DNA of 64,000 nucleotides from Providencia manganoxydans (GTDB lineage: Bacteria > Pseudomonadota > Gammaproteobacteria > Enterobacterales > Enterobacteriaceae). The position numbers and the translations under genes were made by a program. Positions 44,061 through 53,259 of this stretch are shown here, one piece after another (positions within the stretch are counted from its first letter, which is position 1; the number at the start of each line of letters is the position of its first letter). Location of the stretch: NCBI RefSeq assembly GCF_016618195.1, contig NZ_CP067099.1:1922001-1986000 (forward strand), given 5' to 3'. Below the pieces are notes generated by a model. That model searched no databases and was not told where the DNA came from. It was given only the letters and a program-made list of their open reading frames with translations.

Positions 44061-45155
44061 ATGAGTCTTACTAGCGAGCCAATGTCAGTTCTAGAACAGC
44101 CAGCTAAAGAACAGAATAATGGTGTAAAACATCATTATCAACAAATGTTACGTCGTCGAGTGGCGTGGATTGCTGTGATTATTGCAGCCATCTTGTTGTC
44201 ACTGGTGATAGATTTTACCCTCGGGCCATCGGGGTTATCGTTGGAGAAATTATGGCAAACACTCGTCTCCCCTGAGTCTGTTGAAGCAGGGACGCGAGTG
44301 ATTGTTTGGGATATCCGGTTACCCTATGCGTTGATGGCTGTGGTAATTGGTATGTCTCTAGGCCTCGCTGGGGCTGAGATGCAAACCATTTTAAATAACC
44401 CATTAGCTAGTCCATTTACTTTAGGGGTGTCCAATGCCGCAGCATTTGGTGCAGCACTGGCGATTGTTTCAGGTATCGCTATCCCCGGAGTCCCTGACCA
44501 GTGGGTGATTTCTGCTAATGCGTTTATTTTTGCGTTGCTGGCTGCATTAATGCTTGATGCGGTAACTCGTTGGACGCGTGTGGCAACTTCAGGTGTCGTG
44601 TTATTTGGTATCGCATTGGTATTTACCTTTAATGCACTGGTGTCGATGATGCAGTTTATTGCGACAGAAGATACGCTCCAAGGTTTGGTTTTTTGGACTA
44701 TGGGGAGTCTGTCGAAAGCAACATGGGTGAAATTAGGTGTAATGGCATTGGTATTTGCACTGATTTTCCCGATTGCGATGATGAGTTCATGGAAATTAAC
44801 GGCGTTAAGGCTTGGTGAAGATCGTGCCATTAGTTTTGGTATTGATGTGCGTCGTTTACGTTTAACAACATTATTGCGTATTAGTATTTTATCTGCGCTG
44901 GCTGTTGCGTTTGTTGGCCCAATAGCCTTTATTGGTTTAGTTGCACCACATATTGCCCGTTTAATGTTTGGTGAAGATCATCGATTCTATCTTCCTGCAA
45001 GCGCATTAATTGGTGCATTAGTGTTATCGATGGCATCAATTGCCTCGAAAAATATTATACCGGGTGTGATTATCCCTGTTGGTATTGTAACTTCGTTAGT
45101 TGGGGTGCCATTCTTCTTAAGTATTATTTTGCGTCACAGAGGAAATGTATCATGA
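44061..45155 (+). CDS. FecCD-family iron-siderophore permease
   Basis: 364 residues, about nine to ten helices. FecCD signatures: DIRLPYALMAVVIGMSLGLAGAEMQTILNNPLASPFTLGVS, in part as LAGAEMQTILNNPLASP; and VGPIAFIGLVAPHIARLMFGEDHR (coupling to the ATPase) near 280-303. Only one permease gene is present, so it probably forms a homodimer. Overlaps the ATPase gene by 4 bp. Confidence 0.88.
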   Translation: MSLTSEPMSVLEQPAKEQNNGVKHHYQQMLRRRVAWIAVIIAAILLSLVIDFTLGPSGLSLEKLWQTLVSPESVEAGTRVIVWDIRLPYALMAVVIGMSLGLAGAEMQTILNNPLASPFTLGVSNAAAFGAALAIVSGIAIPGVPDQWVISANAFIFALLAALMLDAVTRWTRVATSGVVLFGIALVFTFNALVSMMQFIATEDTLQGLVFWTMGSLSKATWVKLGVMALVFALIFPIAMMSSWKLTALRLGEDRAISFGIDVRRLRLTTLLRISILSALAVAFVGPIAFIGLVAPHIARLMFGEDHRFYLPASALIGALVLSMASIASKNIIPGVIIPVGIVTSLVGVPFFLSIILRHRGNVS

Positions 45156-45943
45156 CAGATGGCCTGATTATTAATCGCTTTAATGCAGGTTATCCGAAAC
45201 ACCCTGTGATTGAAGATTTAACGACACAGTCTTTACCAAGAGGCAAGATTACTGTTTTACTAGGGCCAAATGGGAGCGGTAAATCAACGTTATTGCGTTC
45301 TTTGGCTGGGCTAAATAAAGCAACAGGGCAGTTGTTGCTTGATGGTATGGATTTAACCCGTCAAAACTTTGCTCAGCGTGCCCAAAATGTGGTGTATTTG
45401 CCACAAAGTTTACCGGCAGGTGTTCATCTTTATGTATTAGAATCCGTGATTGTTGCTCAAAGGGCATCAGGCGGCTTAAGTAATGAAAATAGTAAAGATG
45501 AAGTGATGCATTTATTGCGTCAATTAGGTATTGAACATTTAGCATTAAGTTATTTAGATCAACTATCGGGTGGCCAAAAACAATTGGTTGGTTTGGCTCA
45601 ATCATTAATTCGTCAGCCTAATTTACTATTATTAGATGAGCCATTGAGTGCACTTGACCTTAATTATCAATATCATGTTATGGATTTGGTCGCGAAAGAA
45701 ACTAAACGCCGTAATATAATAACGGTAGTTGTGGTTCACGATATTAATATTGCATTAAAGCATGCAGAGCATGTGTTAATGCTTAAGAAAGGCAAACTTA
45801 TTGCGCAAGGTGAACCTGAAGAAGTGATTACACCGGAAAGCCTAGCCGAAGTATATGGTGTAAGGGGGCGTATAGAGCGCTGTTCGCAAGGTGTGCCACA
45901 AGTATTGGTTGATGGTTTAGTGAGTACAAGATTAGCCAGTTAG
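45152..45943 (+). CDS. Iron-siderophore ABC transporter ATPase
   Basis: 263 residues. Walker A GPNGSGKST at 38-46, signature LSGGQ at 138-142, Walker B LLLLDEPLSALD at 158-169 and switch His in VVVHDINIAL. FepC/FhuC-type. Completes the single-permease ABC set. Confidence 0.9.
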   Translation: MTDGLIINRFNAGYPKHPVIEDLTTQSLPRGKITVLLGPNGSGKSTLLRSLAGLNKATGQLLLDGMDLTRQNFAQRAQNVVYLPQSLPAGVHLYVLESVIVAQRASGGLSNENSKDEVMHLLRQLGIEHLALSYLDQLSGGQKQLVGLAQSLIRQPNLLLLDEPLSALDLNYQYHVMDLVAKETKRRNIITVVVVHDINIALKHAEHVLMLKKGKLIAQGEPEEVITPESLAEVYGVRGRIERCSQGVPQVLVDGLVSTRLAS

Positions 45944-46023
45944 TTAATTAATGAAGTGTGTCTATTAAGGTTGAATAGGCACACGAATAAAAAATAACAT
46001 TATATTTTTTGCTGGTAATTAAT

Positions 46024-46069
46024 TATAGGAAATTTATTGTAAATGGTTATATACCATAAATTTCCTATA
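46024..46069. repeat. 14-bp perfect inverted repeat between the ABC operon and cirA
   Basis: TATAGGAAATTTAT (46024-46037) and its exact complement ATAAATTTCCTATA (46056-46069), 18 bp apart. An inner ATGGT / ACCAT pair lies in the spacer. No T-run follows, so a regulator site or RNA hairpin is more likely than a terminator. 119 bp upstream of cirA. Confidence 0.8.
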
Positions 46070-46187
46070 GGTAATTTATATTATCTCATAATCAAAAAAT
46101 AATAATATTTGTAATAGGGTTAAATCCCTATATTGAGCTTTGTCACATCAAAAAATTAAATCTAATTTATCTCTCGGAGAGTTGGGA

Positions 46188-48170
46188 ATGGTTGTTTTTA
46201 ATAAAAGAAAAATTGCGGTCAGCATTATTGCGGCTATTGCATCTGCACCTGCATTCGCTGATAACAGTAAAGATGTGATGATGGTTACCACTGCATCTGG
46301 TTTCCAGCAAAAAATAGAAGATGCACCCGCTTCTATTTCTGTGATCACTCGTCAGCAATTAGAAGACAAAGCCTACCGTGATGTGACGGATGCCTTGAAA
46401 GATGTACCTGGTGTATTAGTCACCGGTGGGGGAAGTAGTAGTGATATAAGCATTCGAGGTATGGATGCAAAATACACGATGATCCTGATTGATGGTAAAC
46501 GTGTTGATACCCGTAGTACACGTCCAAACAGTGACGGTTCAGGTATTGAACAAGGGTGGTTACCACCATTACCTGCAATTGAGCGTATCGAGGTTGTTCG
46601 CGGACCTATGTCTTCTCTGTATGGTTCAGATGCCATGGGCGGCGTTATCAATATTATTACTCGTCGAGTCCAACAAGAGTGGACCACAAGTTTACGTGCA
46701 GATACGACAATTACGGAAAGAAAAAACTCAGGTAACACGGGACAGGGCAGCTTTTATACATCAGGTCCATTAATCGATGGTTTGCTTGGTGTGAAATTAA
46801 ATGGTCAGTATTCACACCGTGGTGAAGATAAAATTGTCGATGGATTTAATCGACAAATTATGGCAAGTGGTGGTGGAACACTTTCTTGGACTCCAGACGA
46901 AAAAAATACCATTGATGCTGAGTATAAACGTGATAACCAACACCGAGATGACCGTGAAGGTTATAGTAATAAAAGAGGTGATGGCAGTGGCTTTAGCAAA
47001 TATGAATTAACGCATATGGCGCTAACCCACACAGGTATTTACGATATTGCTTCAACTGATACCTATGTACAGTACGATGAAACTAAAAACCCAGGTCGTA
47101 AAATGACTGCGGAAGATCTTGTGTTCCGTAATCAAAGCGTCTTTTTGCTAGGTGATCACAGCTTAAGTCTTGGTGGTCAATACCGTAAAGAAAAACTGAA
47201 AGACGAAGGGAATAAATTTAAACAATATAATAAATTAGATCGTTATAGCTGGGCGTTATTTGCAGAAGATGAATGGTTAATGACCAATGATTTTGCATTA
47301 ACAGGCGGTATTCGTATGGATAAAGATGAAAACTACGGTAGTCATTGGACTCCACGTCTTTACGGTGTGTGGCATGCAGATGAACAATGGACAATTAAAG
47401 GTGGTGTAACCACAGGTTATAAAGCGCCTAGCTTACGTGAGTCATCCGCAAATTGGGGGCAAGCAACGGGTGGTAGTAGAGGAAATGCGGTTATTTATGG
47501 TAACCCTGATCTAAAACCAGAGAAAAGTGTTACTGAAGAAATAGGTGTTATTTGGAACAACCAAGATAACATCACCGCAGGTATCACTATTTATAATACT
47601 GACTTTAAAGATAAAATTACTGAAGTTAGACGTTGTGAATCAGATAACCCATCTCTGAGACCATGTACAGTTGCTGAAGATGGTGAAGGCGATATCGCTG
47701 GTAAGCCATATAACTTTATCAGCGATAAAGCGAACGTAGATAAAGCCAGAATGCGTGGTGTGGAATTAACCTTTAATTGGGGCATTTTAGATAATTTAGA
47801 GTTTGCAGCTAACTATACTTATACCGATACAGAGCAAAAAAGTGGTGTAAATAAAGGTAAGCCATTAAATAAGCAACCTAAACATATGGGTAATACCACA
47901 TTGACTTGGCAAACGACTGAAGATCTGGAAACATGGACACGCATGAATTTCCGCGGTAAAACGTCAGAATACCAAGGGCGTGGTCAAAAAATGGCAAGTG
48001 GTACACCGTCTTATGCACTGTTTGATTTAGGTGCTAGTTACCAGTTAAACAAAAATGCCGATATTGTTGGTGGGGTATATAACGTCTTAGATCGTCGTGT
48101 GGATAATGCAACCTATGGTGCAGAATTAGAAGGTCGTCGTTATAACATCGGTATCAACTATAACTTCTAA
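46188..48170 (+). CDS. cirA: CirA-like TonB-dependent catecholate siderophore receptor
   Basis: 660 residues from the ATG at 46188 (MVVFNKRKIAVSII), with GGAG 8 bp upstream; a longer start from 46140 is rejected. Signal peptide ends at APAFA; TonB box DVMMVTT. Plug domain: APASISVITRQQLEDKAYRDV, SDISIRGMDAKYTMILIDGKR, ERIEVVRGPMSSLYGSDAMGGVINIIT; the beta barrel ends in NYNF. It resembles E. coli CirA, which takes up catecholates and colicin I. The cirA position near lysP is as in E. coli, but separated here by 13 kb. Confidence 0.88.
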   Translation: MVVFNKRKIAVSIIAAIASAPAFADNSKDVMMVTTASGFQQKIEDAPASISVITRQQLEDKAYRDVTDALKDVPGVLVTGGGSSSDISIRGMDAKYTMILIDGKRVDTRSTRPNSDGSGIEQGWLPPLPAIERIEVVRGPMSSLYGSDAMGGVINIITRRVQQEWTTSLRADTTITERKNSGNTGQGSFYTSGPLIDGLLGVKLNGQYSHRGEDKIVDGFNRQIMASGGGTLSWTPDEKNTIDAEYKRDNQHRDDREGYSNKRGDGSGFSKYELTHMALTHTGIYDIASTDTYVQYDETKNPGRKMTAEDLVFRNQSVFLLGDHSLSLGGQYRKEKLKDEGNKFKQYNKLDRYSWALFAEDEWLMTNDFALTGGIRMDKDENYGSHWTPRLYGVWHADEQWTIKGGVTTGYKAPSLRESSANWGQATGGSRGNAVIYGNPDLKPEKSVTEEIGVIWNNQDNITAGITIYNTDFKDKITEVRRCESDNPSLRPCTVAEDGEGDIAGKPYNFISDKANVDKARMRGVELTFNWGILDNLEFAANYTYTDTEQKSGVNKGKPLNKQPKHMGNTTLTWQTTEDLETWTRMNFRGKTSEYQGRGQKMASGTPSYALFDLGASYQLNKNADIVGGVYNVLDRRVDNATYGAELEGRRYNIGINYNF

Positions 48171-48180
48171 TTGGTGTTAG

Positions 48181-48300
48181 ATACTTGTCATCTTTCAAGT
48201 TGCAGGGGGCGTTAGGGTATAAGGGATTACGCGGCGCTCGTTGAGTTACATAGTTTATCTATGTTCTCCACCTACCTGCACTTTGCATTATGTAAAGTAT
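48181..48300. repeat. Dispersed palindromic repeat (copy A)
   Basis: 120 bp, starting ATACTTGTCATCTTTCAAGT and ending TTTGCATTATGTAAAGTAT. The two ends are imperfect inverted repeats. The centre is ACATAGTTTATCTATGT at 48248-48264. Starts 10 bp after cirA. Confidence 0.7.
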
Positions 48301-48313
48301 AAATAACTTGATC

Positions 48314-48346
48314 AAAGCCTTCTCGCTATTGCCAGAAGGCTTTTTT
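48314..48346 (+). terminator. Terminator of cirA
   Basis: Stem AAAGCCTTCT / AGAAGGCTTT with a 10-base loop and six Ts. Confidence 0.9.
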
Positions 48347-48537
48347 GTTTATAGTGCAAAAAAGTCTAAAAAGACATATTTAATGGCGAAAAATTATTGA
48401 ATAAAACAGGTTATTAGCTCTTGCCGTGAAAATAATAAACATATCAGAAATTCTCATCAAATATTGTCCACTTTTTTGACGATAACTATTGCTATTTCAC
48501 TACTTGAAGTGCAAAATGCGCGAACTAAAAAAATGAC

Positions 48538-48570
48538 TGATACCCCAATTACTGGTATCGGTTTTTTTTT
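48538..48570 (+). terminator. Second terminator with no evident gene, upstream of plaP leader
   Basis: Stem GATACC / GGTATC with a 9-base loop, followed by nine Ts. It is 190 bp after the cirA terminator and 109 bp before the leader ORF; possible end of a small RNA or an attenuator in the plaP leader. Confidence 0.6.
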
Positions 48571-48678
48571 GCTTTTTAAGTTCGTTCATTTTCACGGGGC
48601 CGGATGATAGGCCGGATAGATAAATTATATTTTTGCGTGTAGCTAACATTTAATGCTACCGATTTGAGGAATGCTTGC

Positions 48679-48894
48679 ATGGCTTACTTTTTCGCATTCG
48701 CAGCAGGGCCTGGTGGCCGCGGTTGCCGCATCGATGACTACGGAGCAACGACTTGCTTCGCTAATTCACCGTTCAACCTCTCTTCTTTCTTTTCTGCCTA
48801 TAGGCAGATGCAAAGTCTTCCCAGTAACTGTCGATTAAGTAGGTCTAGTAGTACTCAATCGAAAGTTATGGGAGGGCTTTGTCATGCCAAATAA
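48679..48894 (+). CDS. Leader ORF overlapping plaP, recalls E. coli yoeI
   Basis: 71 codons from the ATG at 48679, which has a GAGGA ribosome site 8 bp upstream. It begins MAYFFAFAAGPGGRGCRID, then becomes polar and Ser-rich. Its end overlaps the plaP start by 11 bp in another frame. E. coli has the 20-residue small membrane protein gene yoeI upstream of plaP; as I recall, that peptide begins MGQFFAYA, similar to MAYFFAFA. The region is GC-richer than its flanks. It may be a translated regulatory leader. Confidence 0.5.
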   Translation: MAYFFAFAAGPGGRGCRIDDYGATTCFANSPFNLSSFFSAYRQMQSLPSNCRLSRSSSTQSKVMGGLCHAK

Positions 48895-50266
48895 TTCAAT
48901 ACCACTATCAATCGGTAACAACCAAACTGGTGCTAATAACCGTGTGCAACTTGCAAAAACATTAACGTTAATGCAAGTCGTGATGATTGGTCTGGCTTAT
49001 ATTCAGCCAATGACCATCTTTGACACATTTGGCATGGTATCCGATAAAACCGGCGGACACGTCCCGACTTCTTATATTATTGCGCTTGTCGCGATACTAT
49101 TTACTGCTCTGAGCTACGGCAAATTGGTGAAACGTTTCCCATCAGCTGGCTCAGCGTATACTTATGCTCAAAAATCAATGAGTCCACACATTGGCTTCTT
49201 AGTCGGATGGACATCATTGCTTTCCTATATCTTTATGCCAATGATCAACATTTTATTGGCCAAGATCTACTTACAAGACATCTTCCCGACAGTTGAACCG
49301 TGGATATTTGTGGTTGGTTTAGTGATTTTAATGACCGCGGCCAACTTGCGTGGAATTAATGTGATTGCTAACCTCAGTACGGTTATTGCTATTATCCAAA
49401 TTGGTGTGATGGCAGTCTTTACTATATTGGTTATCCACGGGGTATCAAATGGTGAAGGTACGGGTGAAATATGGACATTTAATCCATTTGCTAATGAAAA
49501 AACAGAGTTAATTCCACTGATTGCTGGAGCAACCATTCTCTGTTTCTCATTCTTAGGTTTTGATGGGTTAAGTTCATTGTCTGAAGAAACACCTAATGCA
49601 GGTAAAGTGATCCCTCGTGCGATTTTCTTAACCGCATTAATTGGTGGTATCATTTTCATTACGGTTTCATTCTTCTTACAACAGTATTTCCCTGATGTTT
49701 CACGTTTTCAGAATATCAACGAAACTCAGCCTGATATTATGCGTTTTGTTGCAGGGGCATTCTTCCAATCTATTATTTTGGTATTCTCATGCGTTACAGT
49801 ATTAGCATCAGGCATGGCTGCACACGCAGGTAGCGCGCGTTTGATGTATGTTATGGGACGCGATGGTGTATTCCCAGAAAAAGTATTTGGTCATGTTAGC
49901 CCTAAATGGCGTACCCCTACTTATAACGTGTTAATGGTTGGTGTATTGGCACTGGGTGCGATTTGGTTTGAAATGGATTTTGCAACAGCGCTGATTAACT
50001 TTGGTGCATTGATTGCTTTCACCTTTGTGAATATTTCTGTGATCAGCCAATTCTTTATTCGTGAACGTCGTATGAGTGGTTTTAAAAATATCCTAAATTA
50101 TTTGATTTTACCTGTTATTGGGACACTAACCGTTTGTGTGTTATGGCTGAATATCGAGGAAGACTCAATGGTTTATGGATTGATTTGGACAGCGGTTGGC
50201 CTGATATATATGGCGATATTGACGAGAATGTTTAAACGACCAATGCCGCAAATGAGCGATGTCTAA
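48884..50266 (+). CDS. plaP: Putrescine importer of the PlaP/PuuP group (APC family)
   Basis: 460 residues, 12 helices. Motifs of PlaP and PuuP: VVMIGLAYIQPMTIFDTFGMVS, GKLVKRFPSAGSAYTYAQKS, CFSFLGFDGLSSLSEETPNA, and SARLMYVMGRDGVFPEKVFG. The C-terminus GLIWTAVGLIYMAILTRMFK favours PlaP (low-affinity putrescine importer linked to swarming) over PuuP. A GGGAGGG ribosome site lies inside the leader ORF, so translation is probably coupled. Confidence 0.85.
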   Translation: MPNNSIPLSIGNNQTGANNRVQLAKTLTLMQVVMIGLAYIQPMTIFDTFGMVSDKTGGHVPTSYIIALVAILFTALSYGKLVKRFPSAGSAYTYAQKSMSPHIGFLVGWTSLLSYIFMPMINILLAKIYLQDIFPTVEPWIFVVGLVILMTAANLRGINVIANLSTVIAIIQIGVMAVFTILVIHGVSNGEGTGEIWTFNPFANEKTELIPLIAGATILCFSFLGFDGLSSLSEETPNAGKVIPRAIFLTALIGGIIFITVSFFLQQYFPDVSRFQNINETQPDIMRFVAGAFFQSIILVFSCVTVLASGMAAHAGSARLMYVMGRDGVFPEKVFGHVSPKWRTPTYNVLMVGVLALGAIWFEMDFATALINFGALIAFTFVNISVISQFFIRERRMSGFKNILNYLILPVIGTLTVCVLWLNIEEDSMVYGLIWTAVGLIYMAILTRMFKRPMPQMSDV

Positions 50267-50317
50267 TTTGACATTATCGAATAAGCGATATTGAAGTTAT
50301 ATCAATGTATAATAATT

Positions 50318-50344
50318 AAATAGCGCCATAAGGCGCTATTTTTG
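50318..50344 (+). terminator. Terminator of plaP
   Basis: Stem AAATAGCGCC / GGCGCTATTT with an ATAA loop and Ts. Confidence 0.9.
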
Positions 50345-50441
50345 TTATGAAAATTCATAATAGAGTGGTATCACGAATCTTCTTATTGACTGGACTTACT
50401 GATATTTCATAATGTAACACCTAGATTATAAAGGAGAAAAT

Positions 50442-51098
50442 ATGAATCCTTTCTATTTTGAGCCCTCTACACAGGAACAACCATTTTATAAAATTGATAT
50501 TCAGTACACACCGGCAAGTTACAAAGAGATGCTCACTGAATTTAAGCAAGAATTGATTAGCCTATATAAAAGAAAATTTAAAATTATTCGCTGGATAGTC
50601 CATATTGATTTTGTGTTGTTAGTTGCATCATTTATACGTTTCACATTTGATGATCCCTTGTTTTTTCATAAAAATATCCCTTACTACACGACGATAATAC
50701 AAATAATAGGTGGTTCATTTATTATTTTGGGATTATTTGTTTTATGTTTTCGATTTGGATTGTGGCGCGCTGTATCATTGCATGGATCTTTTTTAAAACA
50801 GGGATTGATTAAAGCAGATAAAATAAACCATTATTGGTTCTATCCAGAAGGATTTGTATTTGATGAGCCAAACCAAAATATTAGCCTTTACTGGGATGCT
50901 TTACATTATGTTGCTGTCTATGAGACTTGCGTGAATTTTGCCTTTTGCCCGCCTAAGACCGAAAAGGGGCGGTATACCGCAGAATATGATGAAATTATCA
51001 TTCCTTTAAAGTCGATAAATGACAAAGAATTTCTCATCAATGCGTTGAAAGAGCTAAGTAACGATTGTTTTGATTTTTCAAACCAAAGAAAAAAATAA
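50442..51098 (+). CDS. Hypothetical YcxB-like membrane protein
   Basis: 218 residues. A polar N-terminus (1-45) precedes two helices (about 50-67 and 81-107). The C-terminal part has NHYWFYPEGFVFDEPNQNISLYWDALHYVAVYE, a pattern like the YcxB-like domain (W-x-x-hydrophobic, then a VxExxxxFxF strand and IPLKS). Function unknown. A AAAGGAG ribosome site supports the start. Confidence 0.6.
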   Translation: MNPFYFEPSTQEQPFYKIDIQYTPASYKEMLTEFKQELISLYKRKFKIIRWIVHIDFVLLVASFIRFTFDDPLFFHKNIPYYTTIIQIIGGSFIILGLFVLCFRFGLWRAVSLHGSFLKQGLIKADKINHYWFYPEGFVFDEPNQNISLYWDALHYVAVYETCVNFAFCPPKTEKGRYTAEYDEIIIPLKSINDKEFLINALKELSNDCFDFSNQRKK

Positions 51099-51275
51099 AC
51101 AAGTATGTAGATAACTATGTGTATATATCCTTAATATGGAATATTTTTGGCTATTTAAGAAGTCCTTAAGATAAATAATATAGCCTATTAATATCTTAAT
51201 ATTATGTGATACTGTTGTTAGCACTAGTATTATACTACCAATAATCAATATGAATTCGAGTGAAAAGGCGCGCAT

Positions 51276-53009
51276 ATGAACAATGCAAAAAATCCTGAGA
51301 ACCAACGACTATTACTCACACTCAGGAATATTGTTGGCAACAAAAATATCCTTGTTGAACCCCATAAAACTGAGCGTTATCGTAAAGGTTTTCGCTCAGG
51401 TGTGGGGGATGCGATTGCGGTTGTATTCCCTACGACTCTGTTAGAGCAATGGTATGTGTTTAAAGCCTGTGTTGAAGCAGATAAAATAGTGATTATGCAG
51501 GCAGCAAATACAGGGCTAACTGAAGGGTCTACACCAAGTGGCTATGATTATGATCGCGATATTGTGATCATCAGTACATTGCGTTTAAACCAAATCCAAG
51601 TACTCCCAGAGTTTAATCAAGTGGTTGCCATGCCGGGCAGCACGCTTTATGACTTAGAAAAAATACTAAAACCACTTGGTCGTGAGCCTCATTCATTAAT
51701 TGGCTCATCGTGTATTGGTGCTTCAGTAGTGGGAGGGATCTGTAATAGTTCCGGTGGTTCTTTAGTCCGTCGAGGCCCTGCATATACAGAGTTAGCTTTA
51801 TATGGCCGCGTTAATGAAGACGGTACAGTCGAGCTAGTTAACCATTTAGGAATTGATTTAGGTGAAACACCGGAAGAGATATTAACGAATCTGCAAAACC
51901 GTCGTTATCGTACTGAAGATATTGAGCATAGTGAAAAATTGGCTTCTGATCATGACTATGCACAACGGGTACGTGATGTTGATGCAGATACGCCATCTCG
52001 TTTTAATGCTGATGAGCGTCGTTTATTTGAAGCATCTGGTTGTGCAGGGAAACTGGCTGTTTTTGCTGTACGTCTTGATACCTTCCCTGCAGATACCTCA
52101 ACTCAGGTGTTTTATATTGGCTCGAATAACCCTGATGTACTGGAAGATATTCGTCGTCATATTTTAAGTGAGTTCAAAAATTTACCCGTTGCTGGTGAGT
52201 ATATGCACCGTGGTTGTTTTGATATTGCAGAAGTGTATGGCAAAGATACCTTTTTAATGATTGATAAATTCGGCACAGATAAAATGCCGCTCTTTTTCAC
52301 CATTAAAGGGCGTATTGACGCGGTGCTCAATAAAGTGCCTTTATTGCCATCAAATCTTGTTGACCGCACTATGCAATTGCTTAGTAAATTATGGCCATCG
52401 CATTTACCACCGCGTATGAAGCAATTTCGCGATAAATATGAACATCACCTAATGCTAAAAATGGCGGGCGATGGTATTGCAGAAGCACAAGTGTGGTTAA
52501 AATCATTTTTTGCTAGCGCAGATGGCGGCTATTTTGAATGTACTCCCGAAGAAGGCGCTAAAGCTTTTTTACACCGTTTTGCAGCGGCAGGCTCAGCAGT
52601 TCGCTATCATGCCGTGCATAATAAAGATGTTGAAGATGTTTTACCTTTAGATATTGCATTACGTCGTAATGACCGCGACTGGTTTGAAAAACTGCCACCT
52701 GAAATTGAAAAATTATTAGTACATAAATTATATTGTGGTCACTTTATGTGTCATGTGATGCATCAAGACTATGTATTGAAAAAGGGCGTTGATCCAAAAG
52801 AACTGAAAGAAAAAATGTTAGCGTTGTTGGATGAACGCGGTGCGCAGTATCCTGCTGAGCATAATGTGGGCCATCTTTATAAAGCGCAGCCGCAGCTTAA
52901 ATCTTTTTATAAACAAGCGGATCCCACTAATACTATGAACCCTGGTTTAGGGAAAACCACCAAGAAGAAAAACTGGGAAGGGGATTGTGGGTGTAACCAC
53001 GACCATTAA
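51276..53009 (+). CDS. dld: Quinone-dependent D-lactate dehydrogenase
   Basis: 577 residues (E. coli 571). FAD-binding domain with VVFPTTLLEQWYV, MQAANTGLTEGSTPSG, and HSLIGSSCIGASVVGGICNSSGG; the membrane-binding middle is basic and aromatic (LSKLWPSHLPPRMKQFRDKYEHHL, in two parts). The end CGCNHDH is Cys/His rich, longer than in E. coli and possibly metal-binding. Oxidises D-lactate to pyruvate and passes electrons to the quinone pool. Single gene. Confidence 0.94.
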   Translation: MNNAKNPENQRLLLTLRNIVGNKNILVEPHKTERYRKGFRSGVGDAIAVVFPTTLLEQWYVFKACVEADKIVIMQAANTGLTEGSTPSGYDYDRDIVIISTLRLNQIQVLPEFNQVVAMPGSTLYDLEKILKPLGREPHSLIGSSCIGASVVGGICNSSGGSLVRRGPAYTELALYGRVNEDGTVELVNHLGIDLGETPEEILTNLQNRRYRTEDIEHSEKLASDHDYAQRVRDVDADTPSRFNADERRLFEASGCAGKLAVFAVRLDTFPADTSTQVFYIGSNNPDVLEDIRRHILSEFKNLPVAGEYMHRGCFDIAEVYGKDTFLMIDKFGTDKMPLFFTIKGRIDAVLNKVPLLPSNLVDRTMQLLSKLWPSHLPPRMKQFRDKYEHHLMLKMAGDGIAEAQVWLKSFFASADGGYFECTPEEGAKAFLHRFAAAGSAVRYHAVHNKDVEDVLPLDIALRRNDRDWFEKLPPEIEKLLVHKLYCGHFMCHVMHQDYVLKKGVDPKELKEKMLALLDERGAQYPAEHNVGHLYKAQPQLKSFYKQADPTNTMNPGLGKTTKKKNWEGDCGCNHDH

Positions 53010-53107
53010 GGTTGTTGGCGAAGCGGGATAAAGCGGCTTTTTCCCATTTCGTGTTATCAGTTAAAATCAATGAATTGATTTTCTTAATTGATATCAAAAA
53101 TCTTAGT

Positions 53108-53142
53108 CACTGCCGCCAAACATAATATGTTTGGCGGCAGTG
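53108..53142. terminator. Perfect long palindrome between dld and sbcB
   Basis: 17-bp arms (CACTGCCGCCAAACATA and its complement) around one base. It has the GC-rich stem of a terminator but lacks a T-run; it is followed at once by repeat copy B. Confidence 0.7.
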
Positions 53143-53257
53143 TATATGCCCCATGGAAGTTGTTGGCCACGTTCTGCTATCCAAATCTTATAGTTTATCT
53201 ATGTTCAGCGGTTATCTTCACTTGTTGCCAAACTGCATTTGAATTATTTGGAGTATA
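53143..53257. repeat. Dispersed palindromic repeat (copy B)
   Basis: Starts ATATGCCCCATGGAAGTTG, contains ATAGTTTATCTATGT and ends TGCATTTGAATTATTTGGAGTA, as in copies A and C. Confidence 0.65.
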
Positions 53258-53259
53258 GA

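Noticed and set aside
44324-44830. 168-codon minus-strand frame in the FecCD permease gene
   Set aside because: Antisense shadow of a strongly conserved gene; no ribosome site.
46373-46738. 121-codon minus-strand frame within the TonB receptor gene
   Set aside because: Antisense shadow, low-complexity composition.
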